A DNA stretch of 64,000 nt from Sphingomonas sp. 28-63-12 (GTDB taxonomy: Bacteria > Pseudomonadota > Alphaproteobacteria > Sphingomonadales > Sphingomonadaceae), in contig NCGD01000016.1 of the NCBI GenBank assembly GCA_002281535.1, positions 150,311 through 214,310 on the forward strand, read 5' to 3'. Below the pieces are notes generated by a model, which was not told the DNA's origin, did not search any database, and saw only the letters and a list, made by a program, of their open reading frames with translations. The first letter of the stretch is position 1. Each line of letters starts with the position of its first letter. This document shows positions 16,884 to 24,375 of this stretch, piece by piece. Both the position numbers and the translations under genes were made by a program.

Positions 16884-17591
16884 ATGCGCTCGTTGATTTT
16901 GGCCGGGCTAGCCACTGCTTTGCCGCTGGCCCCGGCGTATGCCCAATCGGCCCCGCCTGCGTTGCTGGTGGACGGCACGATTTTGGATGTGGTGGCCGAA
17001 GGCACCACCACCCGCGTGCCCGATCTGGCGACGATCCGCACCGGCGTCGTCACTCAGGCGGCGACCGCGTCGGGCGCGCTTGCCGACAATGCATCCCGGA
17101 TGACGCGCGTGCTCGCCGCGCTCAGCCGGGCCGGGGTCGCCGCCCGCGACGTGACGACAACGGCGGCCACGCTCAGCCCGCAATATCGTTATGCCGACAA
17201 CCAGCCACCGGTGATCACCGGCTATCAGGCGAGCAACACCGTGTCGGTGCGGTTTCGCTCGATCGGCGCGAGTGGTGCCATTCTCGATGCGCTTGTCGCG
17301 CAGGGGGCCAACCAGATCGACGGCCCGAGCCTGTCGCTTGCCGATCCCGACTCCGCCCTTGACGAGGCACGGATTGACGCGGTCAAACGCGCCAGGGCAC
17401 GTGCGGCTCTCTATGCGCGCGCCGCCGGCCTGACGGTCGTGCGGATCGTGTCGATCAGCGAAAGCGGTGAGCAATCCACCCCGCCCGGCCCGATCATGTA
17501 CGCGCGCGCCAAGGAATCGGCGAGCACCGCCATCCTGCCGGGCGAATCGCAAATCACAGCAACGATTGCCGTTCGCTTCTTGTTGAAATGA
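16884..17591 (+). CDS. SIMPL-domain (DUF541) periplasmic protein
   Basis: The 235-residue protein starts at ATG 16884 behind GGGAGA and has a cleavable signal peptide (ending near AYAQS, residues 16-20). The SIMPL/DUF541 domain follows: VVAEGTTTRVPDLATIRTGVVTQAATASGALADNASRMTRVLAALSRAGVAARDVTTTAATLSPQY, then GYQASNTVSVRFRSIGASGAILDALVAQGANQIDG. This block order is diagnostic for the family. Members are exported, sometimes cell-surface or stress-related, but have no defined biochemical role. A strong hairpin follows, on the other strand's terminator side. Confidence 0.88.
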   Translation: MRSLILAGLATALPLAPAYAQSAPPALLVDGTILDVVAEGTTTRVPDLATIRTGVVTQAATASGALADNASRMTRVLAALSRAGVAARDVTTTAATLSPQYRYADNQPPVITGYQASNTVSVRFRSIGASGAILDALVAQGANQIDGPSLSLADPDSALDEARIDAVKRARARAALYARAAGLTVVRIVSISESGEQSTPPGPIMYARAKESASTAILPGESQITATIAVRFLLK

Positions 17592-17592
17592 C

Positions 17593-17627
17593 AAAAAATG
17601 AGCCGCCCGGCGTGCAGCGGGCGGCTC
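17593..17627 (-). terminator. Rho-independent terminator of the minus-strand GlsB-family gene
   Basis: A 10-bp perfect stem (GAGCCGCCCG / CGGGCGGCTC, 17600-17609 and 17618-17627) with an 8-nt loop is followed, on the minus strand, by a run of six T (17593-17598). It lies 31 bp after the stop of the gene at 17659-17913 and may also block read-through from the SIMPL gene. Confidence 0.8.
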
Positions 17628-17658
17628 AAAGGGGAGCTTGGTAGGGAAACGCGCTGGG

Positions 17659-17913
17659 TTAGCGCACGGTTCCCCGGCGGACGAGGTTGACGAGCGCCAG
17701 AAGAATGATTGCGCCGATCAGCGAATAGACAAACGTCGTCACGGTAATGACCTGGTTGATGCCACCGCCAAACAGGAATGAGGCGATCACCGAGCCGATG
17801 ATGCCGACCACAACGTTGAGCAGGATGCCCTGCTGTCCGTCGGTGCGCATCACCATGCTGGCCAGCCAGCCAACGACACCACCAACCACGAGCCAAACGA
17901 TAAGACCGACCAT
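17659..17913 (-). CDS. GlsB/YeaQ/YmgE-family small membrane protein
   Basis: An 84-residue membrane protein of the same family as the one at 16513-16785. From MVGLIVWL it has three hydrophobic segments with the family pattern GLIVWLVVGGVVGWLASMVMRTDGQQGILLNVVVGIIGSVIASFLFGG. The start at 17911-17913 follows a GGAGGGT-like sequence. In-frame codons upstream to 17967 are less likely. It is monocistronic and ends at a clear terminator. Confidence 0.88.
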   Translation of the reverse strand: MVGLIVWLVVGGVVGWLASMVMRTDGQQGILLNVVVGIIGSVIASFLFGGGINQVITVTTFVYSLIGAIILLALVNLVRRGTVR

Positions 17914-18004
17914 ATTACCCTCCGTTATGCCCGTTATCGGGCGTACGGAGGGAATACTCGTCAGCAATGCACTTTGTTCCGGGCAGTTGCCGTCCTGGTC
18001 GCGA

Positions 18005-18304
18005 TCAATATTTCTGCTGACGCTCGTAGAGTGAGCGATAATGCTGGATACGCGTCACGCGCAGGCCGGGCATGCCTGATCGATCGATCGCGCGTTGCCA
18101 GCCGGCAAATTCCTCCATTGTCAGATTATAGCGCTGGCATACCTCGTCCACCGTCAGCAGCCCGCCATTGACGGCAGCCACGACTTCCGCCTTGCGACGG
18201 ACGACCCAACGCGTCGTTTCGGGCGGCGGCAGCGAATCGAGCGTCAGCGGTTCGCCGAGGGGCCCGATTACCTTAGCTGGCCTAATTTTCTGGTTTTCGA
18301 TCAT
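18005..18304 (-). CDS. sciP: SciP-like CtrA inhibitor (DUF1153)
   Basis: The 99-residue protein matches the DUF1153 family, whose Caulobacter member SciP binds CtrA and DNA and blocks CtrA-activated transcription in G1. The sequence has the conserved opening VIGPLGEPLTL, the TTRWVVRRKAEVVAAVNGGLLTVDEVCQRYNLTMEEFAGWQRAI helix-turn-helix block, and the conserved GLRVTRIQHYR end. The start at 18304 gives MIENQKIRP, the usual N-terminus. A longer in-frame reading exists but is not conserved. In sphingomonads this gene is often beside mnmA, as here, where it is divergent from it. Confidence 0.92.
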   Translation of the reverse strand: MIENQKIRPAKVIGPLGEPLTLDSLPPPETTRWVVRRKAEVVAAVNGGLLTVDEVCQRYNLTMEEFAGWQRAIDRSGMPGLRVTRIQHYRSLYERQQKY

Positions 18305-18351
18305 GCTTACCTCGATCGGGGCGGGGGCCCCCTGAAACTCATAAACGACCA

Positions 18352-18405
18352 TTAGCAGCCGGACTTGAACATGGACTGAAACGGCGCGGTAAACGGCGCG
18401 TTCAT
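18352..18405 (-). CDS. Possible 17-residue peptide ORF upstream of sciP
   Basis: The reading MNAPFTAPFQSMFKSGC starts at ATG 18403-18405, 8 bp after GGAGAG, and stops at 18352, 47 bp before the sciP start. It overlaps the larger small ORF by ATGA. It could be a leader peptide controlling sciP expression, or chance. The good ribosome binding site is the only positive evidence. Confidence 0.22.
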   Translation of the reverse strand: MNAPFTAPFQSMFKSGC

Positions 18406-18629
18406 TCCTCTCTCCATCGACAGATCGTCGCTGCCATTGCTCGGTTGAACGCACCATGGGCTGGCCGGAGCCATTCCTGCGGCCTGTTCGGCATCGCTGC
18501 GCAGGCGCCGATCATCGCGGTCGGGCTGGTGGCCTGCCGCGCGGCGATGCCAACCAGCAGCACTGCCAAATCGCCTGGCAGGGCAATGGCCGCGCCATCG
18601 GGTTCAAATCGGGAAAAGCTAAGATCCAC
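18402..18629 (-). CDS. Possible small ORF upstream of sciP
   Basis: A 75-residue GTG-started reading with one moderately hydrophobic segment (AIALPGDLAVLLVGIAA) lies upstream of sciP on the same strand. Its codons are GC-rich at third positions like real genes here. Its TGA overlaps the ATG of a 17-codon ORF that has a GGAGAG ribosome binding site. I recognise no family. It may be a chance open frame or a degraded gene. Confidence 0.25.
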   Translation of the reverse strand: MDLSFSRFEPDGAAIALPGDLAVLLVGIAARQATSPTAMIGACAAMPNRPQEWLRPAHGAFNRAMAATICRWREE

Positions 18630-18778
18630 AACGCTACTTTCACAAAACGACTCAATTCGTTCGCCGGGTATAGCGGGCGGGTCTGAAGGTCCGGTAAAGC
18701 CCGGGGCAAGCTGTGTGAAAGAATTGTCAGCGGGCGCCTGCTTTGCATCCGCGCCGCCAAGCGCCTATCTGCGCGGCC

Positions 18779-19885
18779 ATGATCGAGGGTGAATTCCAGC
18801 TGGGCCAGGGTGCCGAGACCAAACGAATCGTCGTTGCCATGTCGGGCGGGGTCGACAGTTCCGTGGTGGCGGCGCTCGCCGTGGGGACGGGTGCCGAGGT
18901 GATCGGGATCACGCTCCAGCTCTATGACCATGGCGAGGCGGTGGGACGGGCAGGCAGCTGTTGCGCCGGCCGCGACATTCGCGATGCCCGCGCGGTTTGC
19001 GATCGGCTCGGTATCGCGCATTATGTCTTCGATCATGAAAGCAGCTTTCGCGATCAGGTGATTGACGATTTTGCCGATGAGTATCTCGCCGGCCGCACCC
19101 CCATTCCGTGCATCAAGTGCAATATGGGCCCGAAATTCACCGATCTGTTCAAGTTGGCCCGCGATCTGGGGGCGGATTGCCTGGCGACCGGCCATTATGT
19201 CCGCCGCGTCGAAGGCACGGACGGTGCCGAACTCCACCGCGCGATCGATCCGGCGCGCGACCAGAGCTATTTCCTGTTCGCGACGACAGCCGCACAGCTC
19301 GATTATCTGCGCTTTCCGCTCGGCGGCATGCCCAAGGCGCGGGTGCGCGCGATCGCCGCCGAGATCGGCCTGGGCGTTGCCGCCAAGCCCGACAGCCAGG
19401 ATATCTGCTTTGTGCCCGATGGCAATTATGCCGCGCTGGTCAAGAAGCTCCGGCCAGAAGCGGATAGCAGCGGGGCGATCGTCGATGAAAGCGGGCGGGT
19501 GCTCGGCCAGCACAAGGGGCTGATCCACTTCACCGTCGGCCAGCGCCGCGGGCTGGAGATTGGCGGCACACCCGAACCGCTTTATGTCATTCGGCTCGAG
19601 CCGGGCGAAAAGCGCGTTGTCGTCGGGCCGAAGCGCGCGTTGGCCGTGGGGGCGGCTCGGTTGAGCGGGATCAACTGGATCGGCGGCGATCATGCCGGAC
19701 CGGTCACCGCCAAGGTACGCTCGCTTGCCAAGCCTGTGCCGGCGATGCTGATCGGCGATCGTGTGGCGTTCGATTCGCCGGAATATGGCGTGGCGCCCGG
19801 GCAGGCCGCCGTGCTTTATGCCGGCGAGCGCGTGCTGGGCGGTGGCTGGATTGCCGAGACGGAGCGGGCTCTGGCGCTCGCCTAA
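18779..19885 (+). CDS. mnmA: tRNA-specific 2-thiouridylase MnmA
   Basis: MnmA thiolates U34 of tRNA-Lys, -Glu and -Gln using ATP and sulfur passed from a cysteine desulfurase relay. The 368-residue protein has the PP-loop SGGVDSS (about residues 23-29), the first catalytic Cys region PIPCIKCN, the [12 protein letters not shown] block with the second active Cys, [17 protein letters not shown], and the C-terminal [10 protein letters not shown] barrel. Length and order are those of the family. The ATG at 18779 is preferred; a TTG at 18743 would add 12 residues without similarity. It is divergent from sciP. Confidence 0.96.
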   Translation: MIEGEFQLGQGAETKRIVVAMSGGVDSSVVAALAVGTGAEVIGITLQLYDHGEAVGRAGSCCAGRDIRDARAVCDRLGIAHYVFDHESSFRDQVIDDFADEYLAGRTPIPCIKCNMGPKFTDLFKLARDLGADCLATGHYVRRVEGTDGAELHRAIDPARDQSYFLFATTAAQLDYLRFPLGGMPKARVRAIAAEIGLGVAAKPDSQDICFVPDGNYAALVKKLRPEADSSGAIVDESGRVLGQHKGLIHFTVGQRRGLEIGGTPEPLYVIRLEPGEKRVVVGPKRALAVGAARLSGINWIGGDHAGPVTAKVRSLAKPVPAMLIGDRVAFDSPEYGVAPGQAAVLYAGERVLGGGWIAETERALALA

Positions 19886-19966
19886 AGTCGAATTCCCTAT
19901 GCTGAGCCGGCGCCGTACGCTGGGCTCGCGCGTTCGCGGGCGAGAGATTCTGGGGGAAAAGCGGCG

Positions 19967-20293
19967 CTAGCGCCGTTGCAGCGGCGCTGGCTGGCAGCCC
20001 AGCAGCGGATCGAATGTCACCGACCGGCTGGCGATGAACGGCACCGAGGCGGTTACCGTCCGGGTTGCGGGATTATCGCTCAGCTGGATCCGCTCCATGC
20101 CAGGTTCGAAATCCTTGTAGCAGCTGCCCAGCGGGCGATTGCCGATATAGCGGCAGGCGCAGGCGACACGGGCACCATAGCCGACGCCGAGTTCAAGCTG
20201 GGGCTGCAGCGCCCGGACATAAAGCCAGGCGGTGAGGGCGGCGGCGGCGATCAGAAACAGGCCGATCGGCAGCATCAGGCGTCTTGCGTTCAT
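19967..20293 (-). CDS. Small Cys-rich membrane-anchored hypothetical protein
   Basis: The 108-residue protein from the ATG at 20291-20293 has an N-terminal hydrophobic helix (about residues 6-26, LMLPIGLFLIAAAALTAWLYV). A predicted periplasmic part follows with five Cys residues (CACRYIG, GSCYKD, GCQPA), suggesting disulfides. I do not recognise a characterised family. The next gene, a serine hydrolase, is divergent with 24 bp between starts, so the promoters must overlap. Confidence 0.7.
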   Translation of the reverse strand: MNARRLMLPIGLFLIAAAALTAWLYVRALQPQLELGVGYGARVACACRYIGNRPLGSCYKDFEPGMERIQLSDNPATRTVTASVPFIASRSVTFDPLLGCQPAPLQRR

Positions 20294-20317
20294 CGCTGGC
20301 CAGCCTAGGCTGCGGCC

Positions 20318-21403
20318 ATGCAAATAAAAAGCCTTCTTCTTGCCGGGGCCGCCGTCCTGATGCTCGCCGGGACCAGCTGGGCCCTCGCCGCCGATGATGC
20401 AGGGCCGCTCAAGCCGTTGTTCACGCCCGATCAGGCCGAGGCGCGCGCCGCTCTGCTGATCGAGGACGGGCGGGTGATCGCCAAACATTATGCGCCCGGA
20501 TATTCCGACGCGAACCGCTTCATCAGCTGGTCGATGGCGAAAACCATCACGGCGATGCTGGTTGGCGAGCTGGTGACGGACGGCAAGCTGCAGCTTGATG
20601 CGCCAGCGCCGATCGCCGAATGGCAAAAGCCCGGCGATCCCCGCGGCAAGATCACGCTGCGCCAGCTGCTCAACATGGCCTCCGGGCTCGACCATACGGA
20701 AGTCGGCGAGCCGGTCGAAAAATCCGACACCAATCAGGTTCTGTTCGTCACCGGTACCCAGGGCATGGCGGCGCGCGCGATCGGCCAGCCGCTAGAGGCC
20801 AAGCCGGGCGAGAAGTTCGAATATAGCTCGCTGACGACGATCATCCTGTCCGAAATCATCACCCGGACGCTTACCGACAGCCGTGATCCGCGCGTGCGGG
20901 CCAAGGCGTATCGCGATTTCGAATATGCCCGGCTGTTCACGCCGATCGGCGTCACCACCGCTTTCCCGGAATTTGACGGCGCGGGCACGCAGATCGGCGG
21001 GTCACTGATCCATATGTCGCTCGACGATTTCGGCCGGATCGGCGGGTTGTTGCTCGACGGTAAGGCGCCCGACGGCACTCAGGTGATCGCCCCTGACTGG
21101 CTGGCCTTCATGAAATCGCCGTCTCCGACCAATGCCGAATATGGCGGGCAGACCTGGCTCAATCTGCCGGGCGGCGCCGACGGGACGCCATCGCTTTTCC
21201 CCGACAAGGGGCCGGCCAATCTGGTGTCGATGAACGGGCATCTCGGCCAATATGTCATGGCATTTGATGGTAATGGCACCGACGCTAAGGTGCATCATTA
21301 TGTGCTGGTCCGCCTTGGCAAGACGCAGGACACGAAACTGCGCGGTGTGATCGACCGGATTGGCGATGTCGTGAACGGTCTGATCAAGCCAATGGCGGGC
21401 TGA
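20318..21403 (+). CDS. Serine hydrolase of the beta-lactamase/class C-related family
   Basis: A secreted or periplasmic serine hydrolase (361 residues) with an N-terminal signal peptide (about 1-24, ending SWALA). The catalytic Ser-x-x-Lys is SMAK in FISWSMAKTITAM, and the Tyr motif is YSS in FEYSSLTT, as in the beta-lactamase/transpeptidase-like family. LRQLLNMASGLDH is a typical companion motif. C-terminal segments (NGHLGQYVMAFDG) fit the esterase/6-aminohexanoate-hydrolase-like branch. Substrate cannot be inferred; this is not evidence of beta-lactam resistance. Confidence 0.9.
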   Translation: MQIKSLLLAGAAVLMLAGTSWALAADDAGPLKPLFTPDQAEARAALLIEDGRVIAKHYAPGYSDANRFISWSMAKTITAMLVGELVTDGKLQLDAPAPIAEWQKPGDPRGKITLRQLLNMASGLDHTEVGEPVEKSDTNQVLFVTGTQGMAARAIGQPLEAKPGEKFEYSSLTTIILSEIITRTLTDSRDPRVRAKAYRDFEYARLFTPIGVTTAFPEFDGAGTQIGGSLIHMSLDDFGRIGGLLLDGKAPDGTQVIAPDWLAFMKSPSPTNAEYGGQTWLNLPGGADGTPSLFPDKGPANLVSMNGHLGQYVMAFDGNGTDAKVHHYVLVRLGKTQDTKLRGVIDRIGDVVNGLIKPMAG

Positions 21404-21467
21404 TCGGGCAACAGGCACGGGCTTAAGCCCAGCCTGACAGCCGTGATCGACTGGCATATGAGGCAGT

Positions 21468-21824
21468 GTGGCAAGGCTGATCATCTGGTTCGACGGTGCG
21501 TGCCCGCTGTGCCGCCGTGAGATTGCGCTGGTTCGCCGGCTCGATCGGGCGCGTCGCATTGACTTCATCGATGTCTCCGGCCCCGATTCGGTCTGTCCGA
21601 TCGATCGCGACGCGCTGCTCGCGCGCTTCCATGCCTGTGAGGACGGCGTGATGCTGTCGGGCGCGGCAGCATTTGCGGCAATGTGGCGGGCGGTGCCGAT
21701 ATTGCGGCCGCTCGGGCTGGCCGCGCGTAGCGGCTTGGTGCTGGCCGTGCTTGAATGGGCCTATCGGCGCTTTTTGCGCTGGCGACCGGTGCTGCAGCGA
21801 TTGGCCGGCGGCGGCGCGGGTTAG
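21468..21824 (+). CDS. DCC-family thiol-disulfide oxidoreductase-like protein (DUF393)
   Basis: The 118-residue protein begins with the DUF393/DCC hallmark WFDGACPLCRREIALVRRLDRARRIDFIDV. This carries a thioredoxin-like CxxC (residues 12-15) that gives the family its name. Further family features are the ALLARFH and WRAVPILRPLGLAAR segments. It starts with GTG at 21468 and its stop overlaps the stop region of the convergent PhzF gene. The partner is unknown. Confidence 0.88.
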   Translation: MARLIIWFDGACPLCRREIALVRRLDRARRIDFIDVSGPDSVCPIDRDALLARFHACEDGVMLSGAAAFAAMWRAVPILRPLGLAARSGLVLAVLEWAYRRFLRWRPVLQRLAGGGAG

Positions 21825-22618
21825 AGCAGGAAAACGCCCTCCAGCACGGTCACGCAGCGGCCGCCCAGGATCACCCGGTCGCCGTCGAGCCTGCACGCGA
21901 CATGGCCGCCGCGCTGGCTCGCCTGATAGGCGCTGAACGTATCGCGACCCAGCCGGGCGGCCCAATAGGGCGTCATCACCGCATGCGCCGATCCCGTCAC
22001 CGGGTCTTCGGGGATGTCATAATGCGGCGTGAAGACCCTGCTGATCACGTCGCTGGTGTCACCTGGCGCCGTGACGACAGCGACAAGCGGGCCGAGCGCG
22101 GCGAGCGCACGCTGATCGGGGACCAAAGTGCGGACCTGCTCGGCTGTTTCGAGCACGATCAGCGCATAGCCGGTTTCATACCAGCGCGTCTCGACAGCGC
22201 TGGCGAGACCGAGTGCGGTCACGATTTCCGGCAACGGCTTCGGGTGTGGCGCCCAGGCCGGCAGCGCCAGTTGATAGCCTTCGCCGTCGCGCGTGACCGA
22301 CAGGATGCCGGCCTTGCGTGTGCGGAAGCTGATGCTGTCCAGCGCCGGATCGGCCTGCAGCAGATAATGGCCGCTGGCCAAGGTCGCATGGCCGCAAAGC
22401 GCGACTTCCGCCGCCGGGGTGAACCAGCGCAGTTCATAATCGGCCGCGCCGCTGGCGTCGGGCAGCAGAAAGGCGGTTTCGCTGAGATTATTTTCCGCCG
22501 CGATCGCCAGAAGAGTCTCATCCGCCAGCCAGGTCACCAGCGGCATCACGGCGGCGGGATTGCCGGTGAAGGGCCGGTCGGCAAAGGCGTCGATCTGGGT
22601 GAGCGGCAGGCGGATCAT
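21821..22618 (-). CDS. PhzF-family isomerase-like protein
   Basis: The 265-residue protein matches the PhzF/YddE epimerase fold of two similar halves. It has QIDAFADRPFTGNPAAVMPL at the N-terminus and the catalytic Glu in AAENNLSETAFLLPD. It also has ELRWFTPAAEVALCGHATLA and the second-half block EDPVTGSAHAVMTPYWAARLG. Such proteins isomerise small molecules; the substrate is unknown. It overlaps the CDF gene upstream by 4 bp (ATGA), so they probably form one transcript with pdxH. Confidence 0.93.
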   Translation of the reverse strand: MIRLPLTQIDAFADRPFTGNPAAVMPLVTWLADETLLAIAAENNLSETAFLLPDASGAADYELRWFTPAAEVALCGHATLASGHYLLQADPALDSISFRTRKAGILSVTRDGEGYQLALPAWAPHPKPLPEIVTALGLASAVETRWYETGYALIVLETAEQVRTLVPDQRALAALGPLVAVVTAPGDTSDVISRVFTPHYDIPEDPVTGSAHAVMTPYWAARLGRDTFSAYQASQRGGHVACRLDGDRVILGGRCVTVLEGVFLL

Positions 22619-23592
22619 CGGGCGTCGTCCTTCAGCTTGGCGATTTCATCGGCTTCGACCAGATCGTTGCCGGGATGGTCCACTTGCCCTTCGGGATCGA
22701 TATGAATCAGAACCTCGGTGCCGGGAAATTCCTGCGCCAAGCTATGTTCGATCCGGTCGGTTACGACATGCGCGTCGGCGATCGTCATGCGCGGGTCCAT
22801 CCAGATGTGAAACTGCACGAAATCGGTTGCCCCGCTTGTGCGGGTGCGCAGATCGTGAAGGCCCCGGAGTTCGGGATGGCGGCCGGCCACCTCGACAAAG
22901 CGGCGGCGCTTTTCGGGGGGCCATTCCTTGTCCATCAACTGGTCGATCGCCGCGCTGGAGGCTCGCCATGCGCCCCAGAGCAGCCAGGCAGCAATCGCAA
23001 TGCCGAACAGCGGATCAGCCCCGGCGATACCGAGATATTGATCCAGGACCAAAGCCGCGATCACGGCAATGTTGAGCAGGATGTCGGACTGGTAATGGAC
23101 ATGATCGGCGCCGATCGCGACCGATCCAGTCCGGGCGATGACGTGGCGCTGATAGGCAAGCAGGCCAATCGTCACGGCGATCGCGATCACCGAAGCGGCG
23201 ATGCCCAATTCGGCATCCGCCGTCACCTGATGTGCGGTCAGCCGGTCGACCGCGCGGCCGAAGATGGCAACTGCCGAGACGGCGATAACAGCGACCTGGA
23301 ACAGCGCGACCAGCGATTCGGCCTTGCCGTGGCCAAAGCGGTGATCGTGATCGGCAGGCTGGGCGGCGAGACGGACGCCAAATAGCGTCATCAGTGATGC
23401 GACCAGATCAAGACCGGTATCGGCGAGCGACCCCAGCATCGCGACCGAGCCTGTATGCCAGGCGGCATAGCTTTTTATCGCCATCAGCACCGTTGCGGCC
23501 GATACGCTGGCGATTGCCGCACGGGTGGTCAGCGCGCCACTGGCGTGATGATGCGCTGCCCGGGCATGATGATGGTTGTGCGCATCGCTCAT
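22615..23592 (-). CDS. Cation diffusion facilitator family metal transporter
   Basis: A metal/proton antiporter in the inner membrane, probably exporting Zn, Fe or similar divalent ions. From ATG 23590-23592 (MSDAHNHHHARAAHHHAS) it is 325 residues. The N-terminus is His-rich. The TM domain has DTGLDLVASLMTLFGVRLAAQPADHDHRFGHGKAESLVAL and a second HYQSDILLNIAVIAALVLDQYLGIAGADPL block with the transport Asp/His positions. The cytoplasmic tail resembles the ferritin-like CDF C-terminal domain. A longer ATG at 23616 overlaps pdxH and is less likely. Confidence 0.93.
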   Translation of the reverse strand: MSDAHNHHHARAAHHHASGALTTRAAIASVSAATVLMAIKSYAAWHTGSVAMLGSLADTGLDLVASLMTLFGVRLAAQPADHDHRFGHGKAESLVALFQVAVIAVSAVAIFGRAVDRLTAHQVTADAELGIAASVIAIAVTIGLLAYQRHVIARTGSVAIGADHVHYQSDILLNIAVIAALVLDQYLGIAGADPLFGIAIAAWLLWGAWRASSAAIDQLMDKEWPPEKRRRFVEVAGRHPELRGLHDLRTRTSGATDFVQFHIWMDPRMTIADAHVVTDRIEHSLAQEFPGTEVLIHIDPEGQVDHPGNDLVEADEIAKLKDDAR

Positions 23593-24167
23593 GGGTAGAG
23601 CATGCCCTCGATCCATCCGTCGCCGGCGCGAGTAAACAGCCGGCGTTCGTGCAGCCGATGTTCGCGATCCTGCCAGAATTCAATTGTATCGGCGGTGACG
23701 CGATATCCCGACCAATGCGGCGGCCGTGGCACGTCGACGCCCTCGAAGCGCGCCTGCATGGCAGCGAAGCGCGCTTCAAAGGTCGCGCGACTGTCCAGCG
23801 GGCGTGACTGGTCGGACGCCCAGGCGCCCAGTTGCGAATCGCGACCGCGGGTGGCGAAATAGGCATCGGCTTCGCCCGGACTGACCGTGGAGACCCCCCC
23901 CTCGATCCGGATCTGGCGCCGGAGCGACTTCCAGTGGAACAGCAAGGCGGCCTGCGGATTGGCGGCGAGATCGGCCGCCTTGCGGCCTTCCTGGTTGGTG
24001 TAGAAGACGAAACCGTCGGGACCATGACCTTTGAGCAGCACCATCCGCAGCCCGAGCCGGCCGACAGCGTCGCTGGTTGCGAGCGCCATCGCGTTCGAAT
24101 CGTTGATTTCGGTCACGCGTGCCTCGGCGTACCAGGCGGCGAACAGATCGAGTGGGTCGGTGGTCAT
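23589..24167 (-). CDS. pdxH: Pyridoxamine 5'-phosphate oxidase
   Basis: This FMN enzyme oxidises PNP/PMP to pyridoxal 5'-phosphate. The 192-residue protein has AMALATSDAVGRLGLRMVLLKGHGPDGFVFYTNQEGRKAADLAANPQAALLFHWKSLRRQIRIEG and the C-terminal signature FWQDREHRLHERRLF. It is slightly shorter than the E. coli enzyme, as is common in alphaproteobacteria. Its stop overlaps the ATG of the CDF transporter (ATGA), so pdxH, the CDF gene and PhzF seem to be one operon. Confidence 0.96.
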   Translation of the reverse strand: MTTDPLDLFAAWYAEARVTEINDSNAMALATSDAVGRLGLRMVLLKGHGPDGFVFYTNQEGRKAADLAANPQAALLFHWKSLRRQIRIEGGVSTVSPGEADAYFATRGRDSQLGAWASDQSRPLDSRATFEARFAAMQARFEGVDVPRPPHWSGYRVTADTIEFWQDREHRLHERRLFTRAGDGWIEGMLYP

Positions 24168-24375
24168 GCGCGGTCCTTATCGTGTCGGCTGGTCTCCGTC
24201 ACCTTGCAAGCCGGCCGCTGCAGCTGAATTGCCGCAGTGATCGGCGCGACGGCGCGCTTGGTTGTTGCACGGCAGCATCGATTGTGGTGACCATACCCGC
24301 GCATCATCGGCAGGGGGAATCATTGGCGGCAATTGGACGATCATTGCCGCAAGGGCACAACAGGCGGGCGTACTG

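Larger units (their letters stand above)
18305..18778. other. Intergenic stretch between sciP and mnmA
   Basis: This 474-bp gap contains the regulatory region of sciP and mnmA and two low-confidence minus-strand small ORFs described separately. A CACAAAACGACTCAATTCG stretch (about 18641-18659) is less GC-rich and may hold a promoter. I see no clear TTAA-type CtrA half-site pair. No recognisable RNA gene or repeat was found. Confidence 0.5.

Noticed and set aside
18512-19693. 393-codon ORF antisense to mnmA
   Set aside because: Antisense shadow over a complete MnmA.
20318-21403. Beta-lactamase resistance gene
   Set aside because: The SxxK and Tyr motifs only show the fold; many related hydrolases are not beta-lactamases.
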